From the NCBI RefSeq assembly GCF_002575655.3, contig NC_053037.3:443331793-443395792 (forward strand): a stretch of 64,000 nt of DNA, read 5' to 3'. The position numbers and the translations under genes were made by a program. The notes under the pieces were generated by a model. That model did not search any database. It was given only the letters and a program-made list of their open reading frames with translations, and had not been told where the DNA came from. This document shows, in pieces, positions 24,101 to 34,696 of the stretch (its first letter is position 1; each line of letters opens with the position of its first letter). The stretch comes from Aegilops tauschii subsp. strangulata. Lineage: Eukaryota; Streptophyta; Magnoliopsida; Poales; Poaceae.

Positions 24101-25095
24101 GCTCTGTAGCATTTCTGATATTATATGTGGATGACATATTGCTGATTGGAAATGATATAGAATTTCTGGATAGCATAAAGGGATACTTGAATAAGAGTTT
24201 TTCAATGAAAGACCTCGGTGAAGCTGCTTATATATTGGGCATCAAGATCTATAGAAATAGATCAAGACGCTTAATTGAACTTTCACAAAGCACATACCTT
24301 GACAAAGTTTTGAAGAAGTTCAAAATGGATCAAGCAAAGAAAGGGTTCTTGCCTGTGTTACAAGGTGTGAAGTTGAGTAAGACTCAATGCCCAACCACTA
24401 CAGAAGATATAGAGAAGATGAAAGATGTTCCCTAGGCTTCAGCCATAGGCTCTATCATGTATGCAATGTTGTGTACCAGACCTGATGTGTGCCTTGCTAT
24501 AAGTCTAGCAGGGAGGTACCAAAGTAATCCAGGAGTGGATCACTGGACAGCGGTCAAGAACATCCTAAAATACCTGAAAAGGACTAAGGATATGTTTCTC
24601 GTTTATGGAGGTGACAAAGAGCTCATTGTAAATGGTTACGTTGATGCAAGCTTTGACACTGATCCGGACGATTCTAAATCGCAAACCGGATTTGTGTTTA
24701 CATTGCTCAGTTGGTGCAGTTCTAAACAAAGCGTCGTAGCGGGATCTACGTGTGAAGCGGAGTACATAGCTGCTTCGGAAGCAGCAAATGAAGGAGTCTG
24801 GATGAAGGAGTCCATATCCGATCTAGGTGTCATACCTAGTGCATCGGGTCCAATGAAAATCTTTTGTGACAATACTGGAGCAATTGCCTTGGCGAAGGAA
24901 TCCAGATTTCACAAGAGAACCAAGCACATCAAGAGACGCTTCAATTCCATCCAGGATCTAGTCCAGGTGGGAGACATAGAAATTTGCAAGATACATATGG
25001 ATCTGAATGTTGCAGACCCATTGACTAAGCCTCTTCCACGAGCAAAACATGATCAGCACCAAGGCTCCATGGGTGTTAGAATCATTACTGTGTAA
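21121..25095 (+). pseudogene. Copia gag-pol polyprotein with three stop codons
   Basis: One frame of 1,325 codons has no frameshift but is stopped at codon 102 (TAG), 379 (TGA) and 1105 (TAG). Order: gag from MARTVVPLNFNAF; CCHC knuckle CFYCKQTGHLKRNC (253-266); protease WVFDTGSVANICNS with Asp303; integrase zinc region from His441 and catalytic DVCGPM, SDRGGEYLS and SERRNRT; reverse transcriptase with MDVKTAFLNG and YVDD (1002-1005); RNase H with VDASFD (Asp1175), STCEAEYIAASEA and FCDNTGAIALAK. This Copia order (integrase before RT) and the full length identify an Angela/BARE-type polyprotein. The RT motif that usually reads YGLKQASR is YGQVQASR here. The first two stops fit C-to-T changes at CAG/CAA and CGA codons. 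Confidence 0.93.
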
Positions 25096-25128
25096 TCTAG
25101 ATTATTGACTCTAGTGCAAGTGGGAGAC

Positions 25129-26849
25129 TGAAGGAAATATGCCCTAGAGGCAATAATAAAGTTACTATTTATTTCCTTATATCATGATAAATGTTTATTA
25201 TTCAAGCTAGAATTGTATTAACCGGAAACATAATACTTGTGTGTATACATAGACAAACAGAGTGTCACTAGTATGCCTCTACTTGACTAGCTCGTTGATC
25301 AAAGATGGCTATGTTTCCTAGCCATTGACATGAGTTGTCATTTGACTAACGAGATCACATCATTAGGAGAATGATGTGATTGACTTGACCCATTCCGTTA
25401 GCTTAGCACTCGATCGTTTAGTATGTTGCTATTGCTTTCTTCATGACTTATACATGTTCCTATGATTATGAGATTATGCAACTCCCGTTTACCGGAGGAA
25501 CACTTTGTGTGCTACCAAACGTCACAACGTAACTCGGTGATTATAAAGGTGCTCTACAGGTGTCTCTGAAGGTACTTGTTGGGTTGGCGTATTTCGAGAT
25601 TAGGATTTGTCAATCCAATTGTCGGAGAGGTATCTCTGGGCCCACTCGGTAATGCACATCACTTAAGCCTTGCAAGCATTGCAAGTAATGAGTTAGTTGC
25701 GGGATGATGTATTACGGAACGAGTAAAGAGACTTGCCGGTAACGAGATTGAACTAGGTATTGAGATACCGACGATCAAATCTCGGGCAAGTAACATACCG
25801 ATGACAAAGGGAACAACGTATGTTGTTATGCGGTCTGACCGATAAAGATCTTCGTAGAATATGTGGGAGCCAATATGAGCATCCATGTTCCGCTATTGGT
25901 TATTGACCGGAGACGTGTCTCGGTCATGTCTACATAGTTCTCGAACCCGTAGGGTCCGCACGCTTAATGTTTCGATGACGGTTATATTATGAGTTTATGA
26001 GTTTTGATGTACCGAAGGTTGTTCGGAGTCCCGGATGTGATCACGGACATGACGAGGAGTCTCGGAATGGTCGAGACATGAAGATTGATATATTGGAAGC
26101 CTATATTTGGATATCGGAAGTGTTCCGGGTGAAATCTGGATTTTACCGGAGTACCGAGGGGTTACCGGGCTTAATGGGCCATAGTGGGCCTTAGTGGAGA
26201 AGAGGAGAGGCGGCTAGGGCAGGACCACGCGCCCCTCCCCCTCTAGTCCAAATAGGACAAGGAGAGGGGGCGGCGCCCCCCCTTTCCTTCCTCTCTCCCT
26301 CCTCTTTCCCCCCTTCTCCTAATCCAACAAGGAAGGGAGGAAGTCCTACTCCCGGTGGGAGTAGGACTCCTCCTGGCGCGCCTCCTCCTGGCCGGTCGCA
26401 CCTCCCCCCTTGCTCCTTTATATACGAGGGCAGGGGGCACCCCAAAGACACAACAATTGATTTGATCTTTTAGCCGTGTGCGGTGCCCCCCTCCACCATA
26501 GTCCACCTCGATAATACTATAGCGGTGCTTAGGCGAAGCCCTGCGTCGGTAGAACATCATCATCGTCACCATGCCGTCGTGCTGACGAAACTCTCCCTCA
26601 ACACTCGGCTGGATCGGAGTTCGAGGGACGTCATTGGGCTGAACGTGTGCTGAACTCGGAGGTGCCGTGCGTTCAGTACTTGATCGGTCGGATCGTGAAG
26701 ACGTACAACTACATCAACCGCGTTTTGCTAACGCTTCCGCTTTCGATCTACGAGGGTACGTGGACAACACTCTTCCCTCTCGTTGCTATGCATCACCATG
26801 ATCCTGTGTGTGCGTAGGATTTTTTTTGAAATTAAGACGTTCCCCAATA
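25129..26849 (+). repeat. 3' LTR of the Angela-type Copia element
   Basis: The LTR is 1,721 bp with its TATATA box at 26,419-26,424. It starts right after the purine tract and ends CCCCAATA at the GATGC duplication. Confidence 0.92.
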
Positions 26850-27753
26850 GATGCCTATCCTGCTTTTGATGTAAAGCCACCAGAAGCTCACGGTCGTTGA
26901 GGACACGAGGACGCTTCTGAGGCCTTTGAGCTATGGTGCTGGCAGTGGCTTCAGTGTTGGCGTGATGCGGCATACGCAAGTTGCCAGCCAGAGGATAAGC
27001 AGATGTTGCAGCATTAGGCACATGAATCCCTTCAATTGGCTGCGTGAAGCTCTGGAATTCTGCATTCTGAAGGTGGAGTGGCTTCTTTGCTGGCTCGGGG
27101 TAGATGGCTTCAATAGACATATCAACTTTAGGCAGAAAGACAATATGGTTGCGCGCTGAAGGCTGATAGTCAATGGTTGAATGAAGCTTAATCAAGCGCA
27201 TCACCCATGGAGCATAAAATTCCAGGCCAAACAGATCAATCCCAGAAGCAGCAAGCTGACGGATAAAGAAATCCTGAGTGTTGAATCTGATGCCATTGAT
27301 GATATGGAATACCAAAGTCTTCATGGCGCCTTCAAGTTTAGCTTCAGAAGAATTTCCTTTGATAGGCTAGAGAGTACGCCTCAGAATATGGTACACTGTG
27401 CGTGGCAAGTACTCAAGGTCCTTGAAAAAGAACTCCTTTGAGTATTCGGCATCTTGGGACAATGGCTTCATCATGCTCAGCATTTGGCTCATGTTTGGCT
27501 CTGGCTTCTGAAAAATGCTCTGCAGCTCGTTCTGATGAAGCTGATAGCCAGGTTCGTGCAACTCACCTAGAGTGGGCAGGGAAGGAAGCTCGATGATATC
27601 CTGAGCTTTGGCTTCATGATGAACATCACTTGTCATCCACTCAAGGACCCAAGTCTTCGGATCCCTCTTGTAGCCTCGAATGTGTAGAGTAGCATAGAAC
27701 TGCAGCAGAAGCTCTTCGTTCCAATGTTCCTTGTCAGTCACAAAGGGCAGAAG
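26850..27753 (-). pseudogene. Post-pol ORF of the SIRE-like Copia element, N-terminal remnant
   Basis: The minus-strand frame begins where the Copia LTR at 27,754 cuts it (FVTDKEHWNEEL) and includes conserved-looking blocks (LHIRGYKRDPKTWVLEWM, YLPRTVYHILRRTL). One TAG stop interrupts it near 27,367. It continues with MKTLVFHIINGIRFN, DLFGLEFYAPWVMRLIKLHS and a basic RPQKRPRVLNDREL segment, then runs into the GATGC duplication and continues in frame at 18,153. It belongs to the putative plant transposon protein group often seen downstream of pol in large Copia elements. The true N-terminus is missing. Its role is unknown. Confidence 0.6.
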
Positions 27754-28918
27754 TGTTGGGGAACGCAGTATTTCAAAAAATTTACCTACGATCACGCAAG
27801 ATCTATCTAGGAGACGCATAGCAACGAGCGGGGAGAGTGTGTCCACGTACCCTCGTAGACCGAAAGCGGAAGCTTTTAGTAACGCGGTTGATGTAGTCGA
27901 CCGTCTTTGTGATCCAACCGATCCAAGCACCGAACGTACGACACCTCCGTGTTCAGCACACGTTCAGCTCGATGACGTCCCTTGATCTCTTGATCTAGTT
28001 GAGGACGAGTAAGAGTTTCGTCAGCACGACGGCGTGGCGATGGTGATGATGAAGTTATCGGCGCAGGGCTTCGCCTAAGCACTACGACGATATGACCGAG
28101 GTGTGTAACTGTGAAGGGGGGCACCACACACGGCTAAGAGAAGACTTGGTGTGTTCTAGGGTGCCCCTGCCCCCGTATATAAAGGAGGGGAGGGGGAGGC
28201 CGGCCGACCCTATAGGGCGTGCCAGGAGAAGGGAGTCCTACTAGGACTCCAAGTCCTAGTAGGATTCCACCTGGAGGAAAGGGGGAAGAAGGAAGGGAGA
28301 GGGGAAGGGAAGGAAAGGGGGGCGCCGCCCCCTTCCCCTAGTCCAATTCGGACCCAAGGGGGGGCGGCCAGCCCCTTGTGGCCCTTCCTCTCTCCCCACT
28401 AAGGCTCATCAAGGCCCATTAGTTTCCCCGGGGGTTCCGATAACCCTCCAGCACTCCGATAATTATCCGGTACCTCTCGGAACTCATCCGGTGTCCGAAT
28501 AACATCGTCCAATATATCAATCTTTATGTCTTGACCATTTTGAGACTCCTCGTCATGTCCGTGATCTCATCCGGGACTCCGAACAAACTTCGGTCATCAA
28601 ATCACATAACTCATAATAAAAATCGTCATCGAACGTTAAGCGTGCGGACCCTACGGGTTCGAGAACTATGTAGACATGACCGAGACACATCTCCGGTCAA
28701 TAACCAATAGCGAAACCTGGATGCTCATATTGGCTCCTACATATTCTACGAAGATCTTTATCGATCAAACCGCATAACAACATAATCGCCATGTTACTTG
28801 CCCGAGATTCGATCGTCGGTATCATCATACCTAGTTCAATCTCGTTAACGGCAAGTCTCTTTACTCATTCTATAATGTATCATCCCATAACTAACTCATT
28901 AGTCACATTGCTTGCAAG
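27754..28918 (-). repeat. Angela/WIS-type Copia LTR, truncated
   Basis: It starts TGTTGGGGAACGCAGTATTT, the reversed LTR 3' end, and follows the family for 1,165 bp. It contains a TATA region near 28,176 (CCGTATATAAAGG) and stops at CTTGCAAG, where a hAT terminus begins. The LTR's own 5' end is missing. The 5 bp before it (AGAAG) are not repeated at any matching right end. Confidence 0.8.
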
Positions 28919-29566
28919 CAGGGGCGGGCCCAGAATTCAAGGCTGTGTATTCAAATTTTCAAAACATTTCTTATGGAAGCTCGTAGCCTTCTTTTTGGAG
29001 CATATAACCGATTATAGTAACATATGCTACTAGTTGTAAAATATATAAAAGAGATCGCATAATATATTACATTCCTAAAAAATGATCATAGCTTTGAATT
29101 GTTTAACATAGAAGTAATAATTTTTCAATACAGCATGGCAAAATCTAAGATATATAGAGGATAGAAAAGAACAAATGATAAGAAAGCTTACAGATTACAG
29201 TATAACTTTGTGATCCTTGGTGCTTTGAAAATGAGTGATGATGTCGTCATCCTTAACTTGCAAGAAGAATTCCCTTTCAATGAATGTGCCAATCAATCAT
29301 TCAAGTATTTTTCCCCCATATTGCTTCATGTTTTAGACCTGAAAAGCAAAATTGCTCAAGTTTCAGAATATTAATCTTTATAGATAATTCACATTGTAAC
29401 AAATTCACAATTTATAAACATTCTCACATTACAAATTTGAATGGCAAATTACAAGTTTTCATGTCTAATAAAATTTTAATTGACCGCAAAGAAGTCCCTA
29501 ATTTTATTATGATTAAATAGAAAGACAACTGGTAAGTGGTCAAACTAACTTACTTAGTCTTGTACA
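28919..29566 (-). mobile_element. hAT transposon fragment, transposase C-terminus
   Basis: CAGGGGCGGGCCCAGAATTC at 28,919 is a typical hAT terminal inverted repeat. On the minus strand the frame from about 29,300 to the stop at 29,197-29,195 reads GTFIEREFFLQVKDDDIITH and onward to KVIL. This matches the end of hAT-type TTF zinc-finger transposases, where an IERE-like helix follows the dimerisation domain. The catalytic part and the other terminus are missing. The element had inserted into the Copia LTR, and its inner side breaks off at the filler DNA at 29,567. Confidence 0.65.
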
Positions 29567-29651
29567 GTTGTACTGTAGATTGTTGAAAAAATTTCCCCAA
29601 GCTTAATTCCTGCTCGTCCCCAAACTTACTTAGTCTTGTACAACTGGTAAG
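29567..29651. other. Templated filler DNA at a deletion junction
   Basis: This 85-bp segment is a patchwork. 29,595-29,619 repeats 29,714-29,738 (25 bp). 29,623-29,642 repeats 29,547-29,566 (20 bp). 29,640-29,651 repeats 29,525-29,536 (12 bp). Copies from both sides of a break, joined to the truncated LTR at 29,652, are the signature of break repair by synthesis-dependent end joining. Confidence 0.8.
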
Positions 29652-29709
29652 ATGGATAATATAATAGCATGAATACTTCATAAATTATAGATACGTTGGA
29701 GACGTATCA
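29652..29709 (-). repeat. 3' LTR remnant of the Athila-type element
   Basis: 58 bp ending ATACGTTGGAGACGTATCA match the first bases of the right LTR (minus orientation). The rest is deleted. The preceding DNA is filler. Confidence 0.85.
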
Positions 29710-32700
29710 GCATCCCCAAGCTTAATTCCTGCTCGTCCTCGAGTAGGTAAATGATAAAAGAAATAATTTATGAAGTGTGAATGCTAGCAGGTGCATAAGT
29801 TTGATCAATGATAATTTCAATCACCTTTTCTAGCATCATTATATATCATAACAGTAGCTCATCTCATAAAACTTTTCATGATCAAGTAACAAACTATTCA
29901 CATGTTAAAGTATAGATCATAAACCTTCTTGAAAACTAACAAACTGTGTTATTAGTCATCGAACAATTACAATTCATCTTATTTTCAGGAAGAGTCTATG
30001 TCAGAGCTTTGATTTAGCAAACTCCACATACTCAACTATCATTTAGTCTTTCACAATTGCTAACACTCACGCGATATTGATGGGTTCAAAGTTCTAATCA
30101 GACACAGAGAAAGATAGGGGCTTATAGATTCGCCTCCCAACCTTTTACCTCAAGGGTAATGTCAACAATAATAGTTCATGATGCCTTACATCCAATTGGA
30201 TATATATATCAGAATCTTTCCAACACAATGTGCTTGCCAAAGGATAAAATGTAAAAAGGAAAGGTGAAGATCACCATGACTCTTGCATAAGGTAAAAGAC
30301 AAGAATAAAAGATAGGCCCTTCGCAGAGGGAAGCAGAGGTTGCCATGCGCTTTTATAGTTGGATGCACAAAATCTTAATGCGAGGGAACGTCACTTTATA
30401 TTGCCACTTGTGATAGGGACCTTTATTATGCAGTCCGTCGCTTTTATTGCTTCCATATCACAAGATCGTATAAAGCTTATTTTCTCCACACTAAAAGATC
30501 ATACATATTTAGAGAGCAATTTTTATTGCATGCACCGATGACAACTTAATTGAAGGATCTTACTCAATCCATAGGTAGGTATGGTGGACTCTCATGGCAA
30601 TACTGGTTTAAGGGATGTTTGGAAGCACAAGTAGTATCTCTACTTAGTGCAAAGAATTTGGCTAGCATGAGGGGGAAAGGCAAGCTCAACGTGTTGGGCG
30701 ATCCATGACAATATACTTTATTTCGGATATAAGAAAACATAACCCATTACGTTGTCTTCCTTGTCCAACATCAACCTTTTAGCATGTCATATTTTAATGA
30801 GTGCTCACAATTACAAAAGATGTCCAAGATAGTATATTTATATGTGAAATCTCTCTTCCCTCAATATTCTTTCATGAATTGTTCAAGTGACCAATACAAT
30901 GTTTGCTAGCCTTCAATAAATTTACCACCTCTACTTCTTATACATGAAGTCATTACTCCCCATGGGATAAGCATACGAAACATATATAATTTCAGATTTA
31001 TGATATTCGCTCATTCAACTATTTACTCATAGGATATAAGTGAAGCACACGAGTAAATGACAAAATACTCCAAAAAGATATGAGTGAAGATCAATGAGTA
31101 GTTAAATAATTATGTAGTTATGTGAAGACTCTCTCTCATTTAAGAATTTCAGATCTTGATATTATTCAAACAGCAAGCAAAACAAATAAAACGACATTTC
31201 AAGGATAGCACTCATCATGTGAAGAAGCAAAAACTTAGGCACAACTGATACTAACCGATAATTATTGAAGAAGAAAGGTGGGATGCCTACCGGGGCATCC
31301 CCAAGCTTAGATGCTTGAGACTTCTTGAAATATTATCTTGGGGTGCCTTGGGAATTCCCAAGCTTGAGCTTTGTGTCTCCTTAGTTCCTCTCATATCACG
31401 GTTTCCTAAATCTCGAAAGCTTCATCCACACAAAACTCAACAAGGACTCGTGAGATAAGTTGGTATAAACCAATGCAAAAACCTTATCATACTATACTGT
31501 AGCAAATCACTAAAATTATTATTCAACATTGCATACTAAATCCCTCTGCATATTTAATAGTCCTATCCTCAAATAGAATCATCAAAGAAGCAAACATATG
31601 CAAACAATGCAAACATAACAGCAATCTGTCTAAACAGGACAGTCTGTAAAGAATACAGCAAGATCCATACTTCCCTAGCTCCAAAAATTATGAAAGAAGA
31701 TTCCCACTGTACTAAATTTATCAGAGCTTATTATGCAAAAAGTTTCAACATTTTATCACATTCTGACTTTTCTAGGGAATTTTTGCAACAGCGGTAAACT
31801 TTCTGTTTTCAAACAGCAACATGTAGACTTGTAAAATAGGCATAGTAAAGGCTATCAATGCCACTTTTATTGAAATAAAAGATGCAAAACATTGTTCTAA
31901 ATAACAGCAATCAAATACTAACAAAATAAATTGATGCTCCAAGCAAAACACATATCATGTGGTGAATAAAAACATAGCTCCAAGTAAAGTTACCGATGAA
32001 CGAAGACGAAAGAGGGGATGCCTTCCGGGGCATCCCCAAGCTTAAGCTTTTGGTTGTCCTTGAATCCCCAAGCTTAGGATATTGCCACTACTTATTCCAT
32101 AGTCCATCGAATTCTTAACCAAAACTTGAAAACTTCACAACACAAAACTTAACAGAAGATCTCGTGAGCTCCGTTAGCGAAAGAAAACAAAACACCACTT
32201 CAAGGTACTGTAATGAACTCATTCTTTATTTGTATTGGTGTTAAATCTACTGTATTACAACTTCTCTATGGTTTATAAACTATTTTACTAGCCATAGATT
32301 CATCAAAATAAGCAAACAACACACGAAAAACAGAATCTGTCAAAAACAGAACAGTCTGTAGTAATCTGTAACTAACGCAAACTTCTGGAACTAAAAAAAT
32401 TCTACCAAAATAGGAAGACCTATATAATTTGATTATTGATCTTCTGCAATTGGAATCAGTATTTTATCACTTTCTGGTGATTTTTAACAATTGTTTTCGT
32501 GAGCAGAAAGTTTCTGTCTTTTTCAGCAAGATCAAATAATTATCATCCAAAAAGATCCTGTAGGTCTTACTTGGCACAAACACTAATTAAAACATAAAAC
32601 CACATATAACAAGAGTCTAGATGATTTATTTATTACTAAACAGGAACAAAAAGTAAGGAACAAAAGTGAAATTGGGTTGCCTCCCAACAAGCGCTAACGT

Positions 32701-32756
32701 TTAACGCCCCTAGCTAGGCATGATGATTTCAATGATGCTCACATAAAAGATAAGAA
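29710..32756. other. Non-coding internal region of the Athila-type element
   Basis: About 3 kb of AT-rich DNA without a significant ORF on either strand. It carries GCATCCCCAAGCTT motifs (29,710, 31,295, 32,030) and short inverted repeats such as GGGATGCC...GGCATCCC (31,280-31,301 and 32,014-32,037). In autonomous relatives pol would be in this interval. Confidence 0.7.
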
Positions 32757-34572
32757 TTAAAACATAAAGAGAGCATCATGAAGAATATGACTAGCACATT
32801 TAAGTCTAACCCACTTCCTATGTATAGGGATTTTGTGAGCAAACAACTTATGGGAACAATAATCAACTAGCATAGGAAGGCAAAACAAGCATAACTTTAA
32901 AACTTTAAGCACATAGAGAGGAAACTTGATATTATTGCAATTCCTACAAGCATATGTTCCTCCATCATAATAATTTTTAGTAGCATAATGAATGAATTCA
33001 ACAATATAACTATCACATAAAGCATTCTTTTCATGATCCACAAGCATAGAAATTTTGTTACTCTCCACATAAGCAAAATTCTTCTCTTTCGGAATAGTGG
33101 GAGTATCATAAGAGACTCGAATACTATAAATTGTTTCCACATTAAAAGAGTAATGTTCAGAAAAAGGGTAATCATAATCATGACAAGTTTTATAAATATA
33201 ATCATCACTACTTTTATAGCATAAGTTTCATCACAATAATCGTCATAAGTAGCAACTTTGTTCTCATCATAATCGATTGAAACCTCTTCCAAGATAGTGG
33301 AATCATTACTAAATAAAGTCATGACCTCTCCAAATCCACTTTCATAATTGTAACAATAAGATTCAACACCCTCCAAAATAGTGGGATCATTACTTCCTAA
33401 AGTTGACACTCTTCCAAACCCACTTTCATCAATATAATCATCATAAGTAGGAGGCATGCTATCATCATTATAAATTTGCATATCAAAACTTGGGAGACTA
33501 AAAATATCATCTTCATTAAACGTAGCATCCCCAAGCTTGGGACAAACATTGATTGCAGCAAATATATTCTCAAAAACATCATCTTCATCAAACATAGCAT
33601 CCCCAAGCTTGGGCCTTTTCATATCATAAGCATAATCACTCTCATCATTAATAGTATGGATAGCACCAATAGTATAGCAATTATCATCATCACAATGAGA
33701 AATAGGAGCAACATCATTTGGGAGAGATACCTTTTTAACTTTGCTTCTCCGTCTTTTCTTTTTCTTCTTCACATCATGTGTGGGTTTAACCCTCTTTTTG
33801 AGCTCTTTATTGATGAGATTGGTTGAATAGAAGGCTCCTCCTCGTTACCTGATTCATCATAAGAAATAATAGGAGGATATTGGGAAGTCTCTTCCCTTTC
33901 ATTAGTATTCTCTTCATCTTCTATTTGTTTTCTTTTCTTTATGTAATTGGCAATATAAGGATTTTCGATGCAATTCACCGCACAATACATATAAATTTCC
34001 TCTAGGTCAAAATCAAGAACTCTATCAAGCGCAAATTCTGGAATAACCTTAGTTATACGTTTCATTTCTTCATAACCCAAGAGCAAACTAAGTTCATTAT
34101 GATGTGCAAGGGAAATCAAGTCATCACAATTTTTGGACACGATACGATCGAACAATTTGCATTGAGTACTGAAATGATCACGTTCATTGCAAAGTTCACA
34201 AGTACGGCTAAGAAAGTTTAAATTTTCAGCACAAACATCTAGCCTCTCTTGCAACCATTTAGTTTCTAAGTACTTGTGCCTCTTACAAAATCTATCTTCC
34301 CTTTTTGGTATGTATTTGCAAACTCTATGCACTCCACAGAAATCGACATGCTTGTAGGAGATATTTTCATCATGACTAGTGCAATCATCATTAGTACCAT
34401 GGATATTCAAGGAGTCCATACTAACAACATTGCAATCATGCTCATCATTCAAAGATTTAGTGCCAAACATTTTAATGCATTCTTCTTCTAACACTTTGGC
34501 ACAATTTTCCTTTCCATCATACTCACGAAAGATATTAAAAAGATGAAGCGTATGAGGCAAACTCAATTCCAT
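32757..34572 (-). pseudogene. gag-like ORF of the Athila-type element, frameshifted
   Basis: Frame A (34,572-33,769) begins MELSLPHTLHLFNIFREYDG and includes the knuckle CELCNERDHFSTQC (34,200-34,159), a CX2CX4HX4C pattern with Asp where Gly is usual. A +1/-1 shift near 33,770 leads to frame B (33,772-32,897), which starts in a Lys/Arg run and holds two copies of KLGDA[M/T]F[D/N]EDD and two copies of an ESGFG...TILE block of about 23 residues. Another shift near 33,140 gives frame C, ending at 32,757. The product would be a capsid-like protein with an acidic repeat region. As it stands it cannot be made as one chain. Confidence 0.65.
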
Positions 34573-34669
34573 TTTTTTGTAGTTTTCTTTTATAGACTAA
34601 ACTAGTGATAAAACAAGAAACAAAAAATTCGATTGCAAGATCTAAAAATATACCTTCAAGCACTCACCT

Positions 34670-34686
34670 CCCCGGCAACGGCGCAA
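34670..34686 (-). promoter_or_regulatory. Primer-binding site for tRNA-Asp (Athila type)
   Basis: On the minus strand it reads TTGCGCCGTTGCCGGGG, one mismatch from the complement of the tRNA-Asp 3' end (TGGCGCC...). It lies 10 bp inside the LTR edge at 34,697. Use of tRNA-Asp is a hallmark of Athila-lineage Gypsy elements. Confidence 0.8.
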
Positions 34687-34696
34687 GAAAAGAGCT

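Larger units (their letters stand above)
18154..26849 (+). mobile_element. Complete Angela/WIS-type Copia retrotransposon
   Basis: The element has LTRs of 1,732 and 1,721 bp starting TGAAGGAAATATGCCC, a perfect GATGC target duplication (18,149-18,153 and 26,850-26,854), an initiator-Met primer site, a single gag-pol frame (21,121-25,095) and a purine tract AGTGCAAGTGGGAGAC before the 3' LTR. The terminal dinucleotides have decayed: the 5' LTR ends CG and the 3' LTR ends TA. It inserted into the SIRE-like ORF. Three nonsense codons disable its polyprotein. The 3' LTR lacks about 12 bp that the 5' LTR has near 19,197. Confidence 0.95.
13008..27753 (-). mobile_element. SIRE/Maximus-like Copia element, 3' part, heavily nested
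   Basis: On the minus strand this region reads: C-terminal part of a post-pol ORF (27,753 to 26,850, then 18,153 to 17,742), a purine tract (AAAAGGGGGAGAAGCA near 17,700) and an LTR starting TGAGGTCG at 17,685 and ending GCATTTTCA at 13,008. A solo Gypsy LTR, a MITE and an Angela-type Copia have inserted into it. Pol, gag and the 5' LTR are missing: at 27,754 another Copia LTR begins and the original sequence does not resume. The assignment to the SIRE/Maximus lineage rests on the purine-tract/LTR layout and the extra ORF, and is tentative. Confidence 0.6.
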
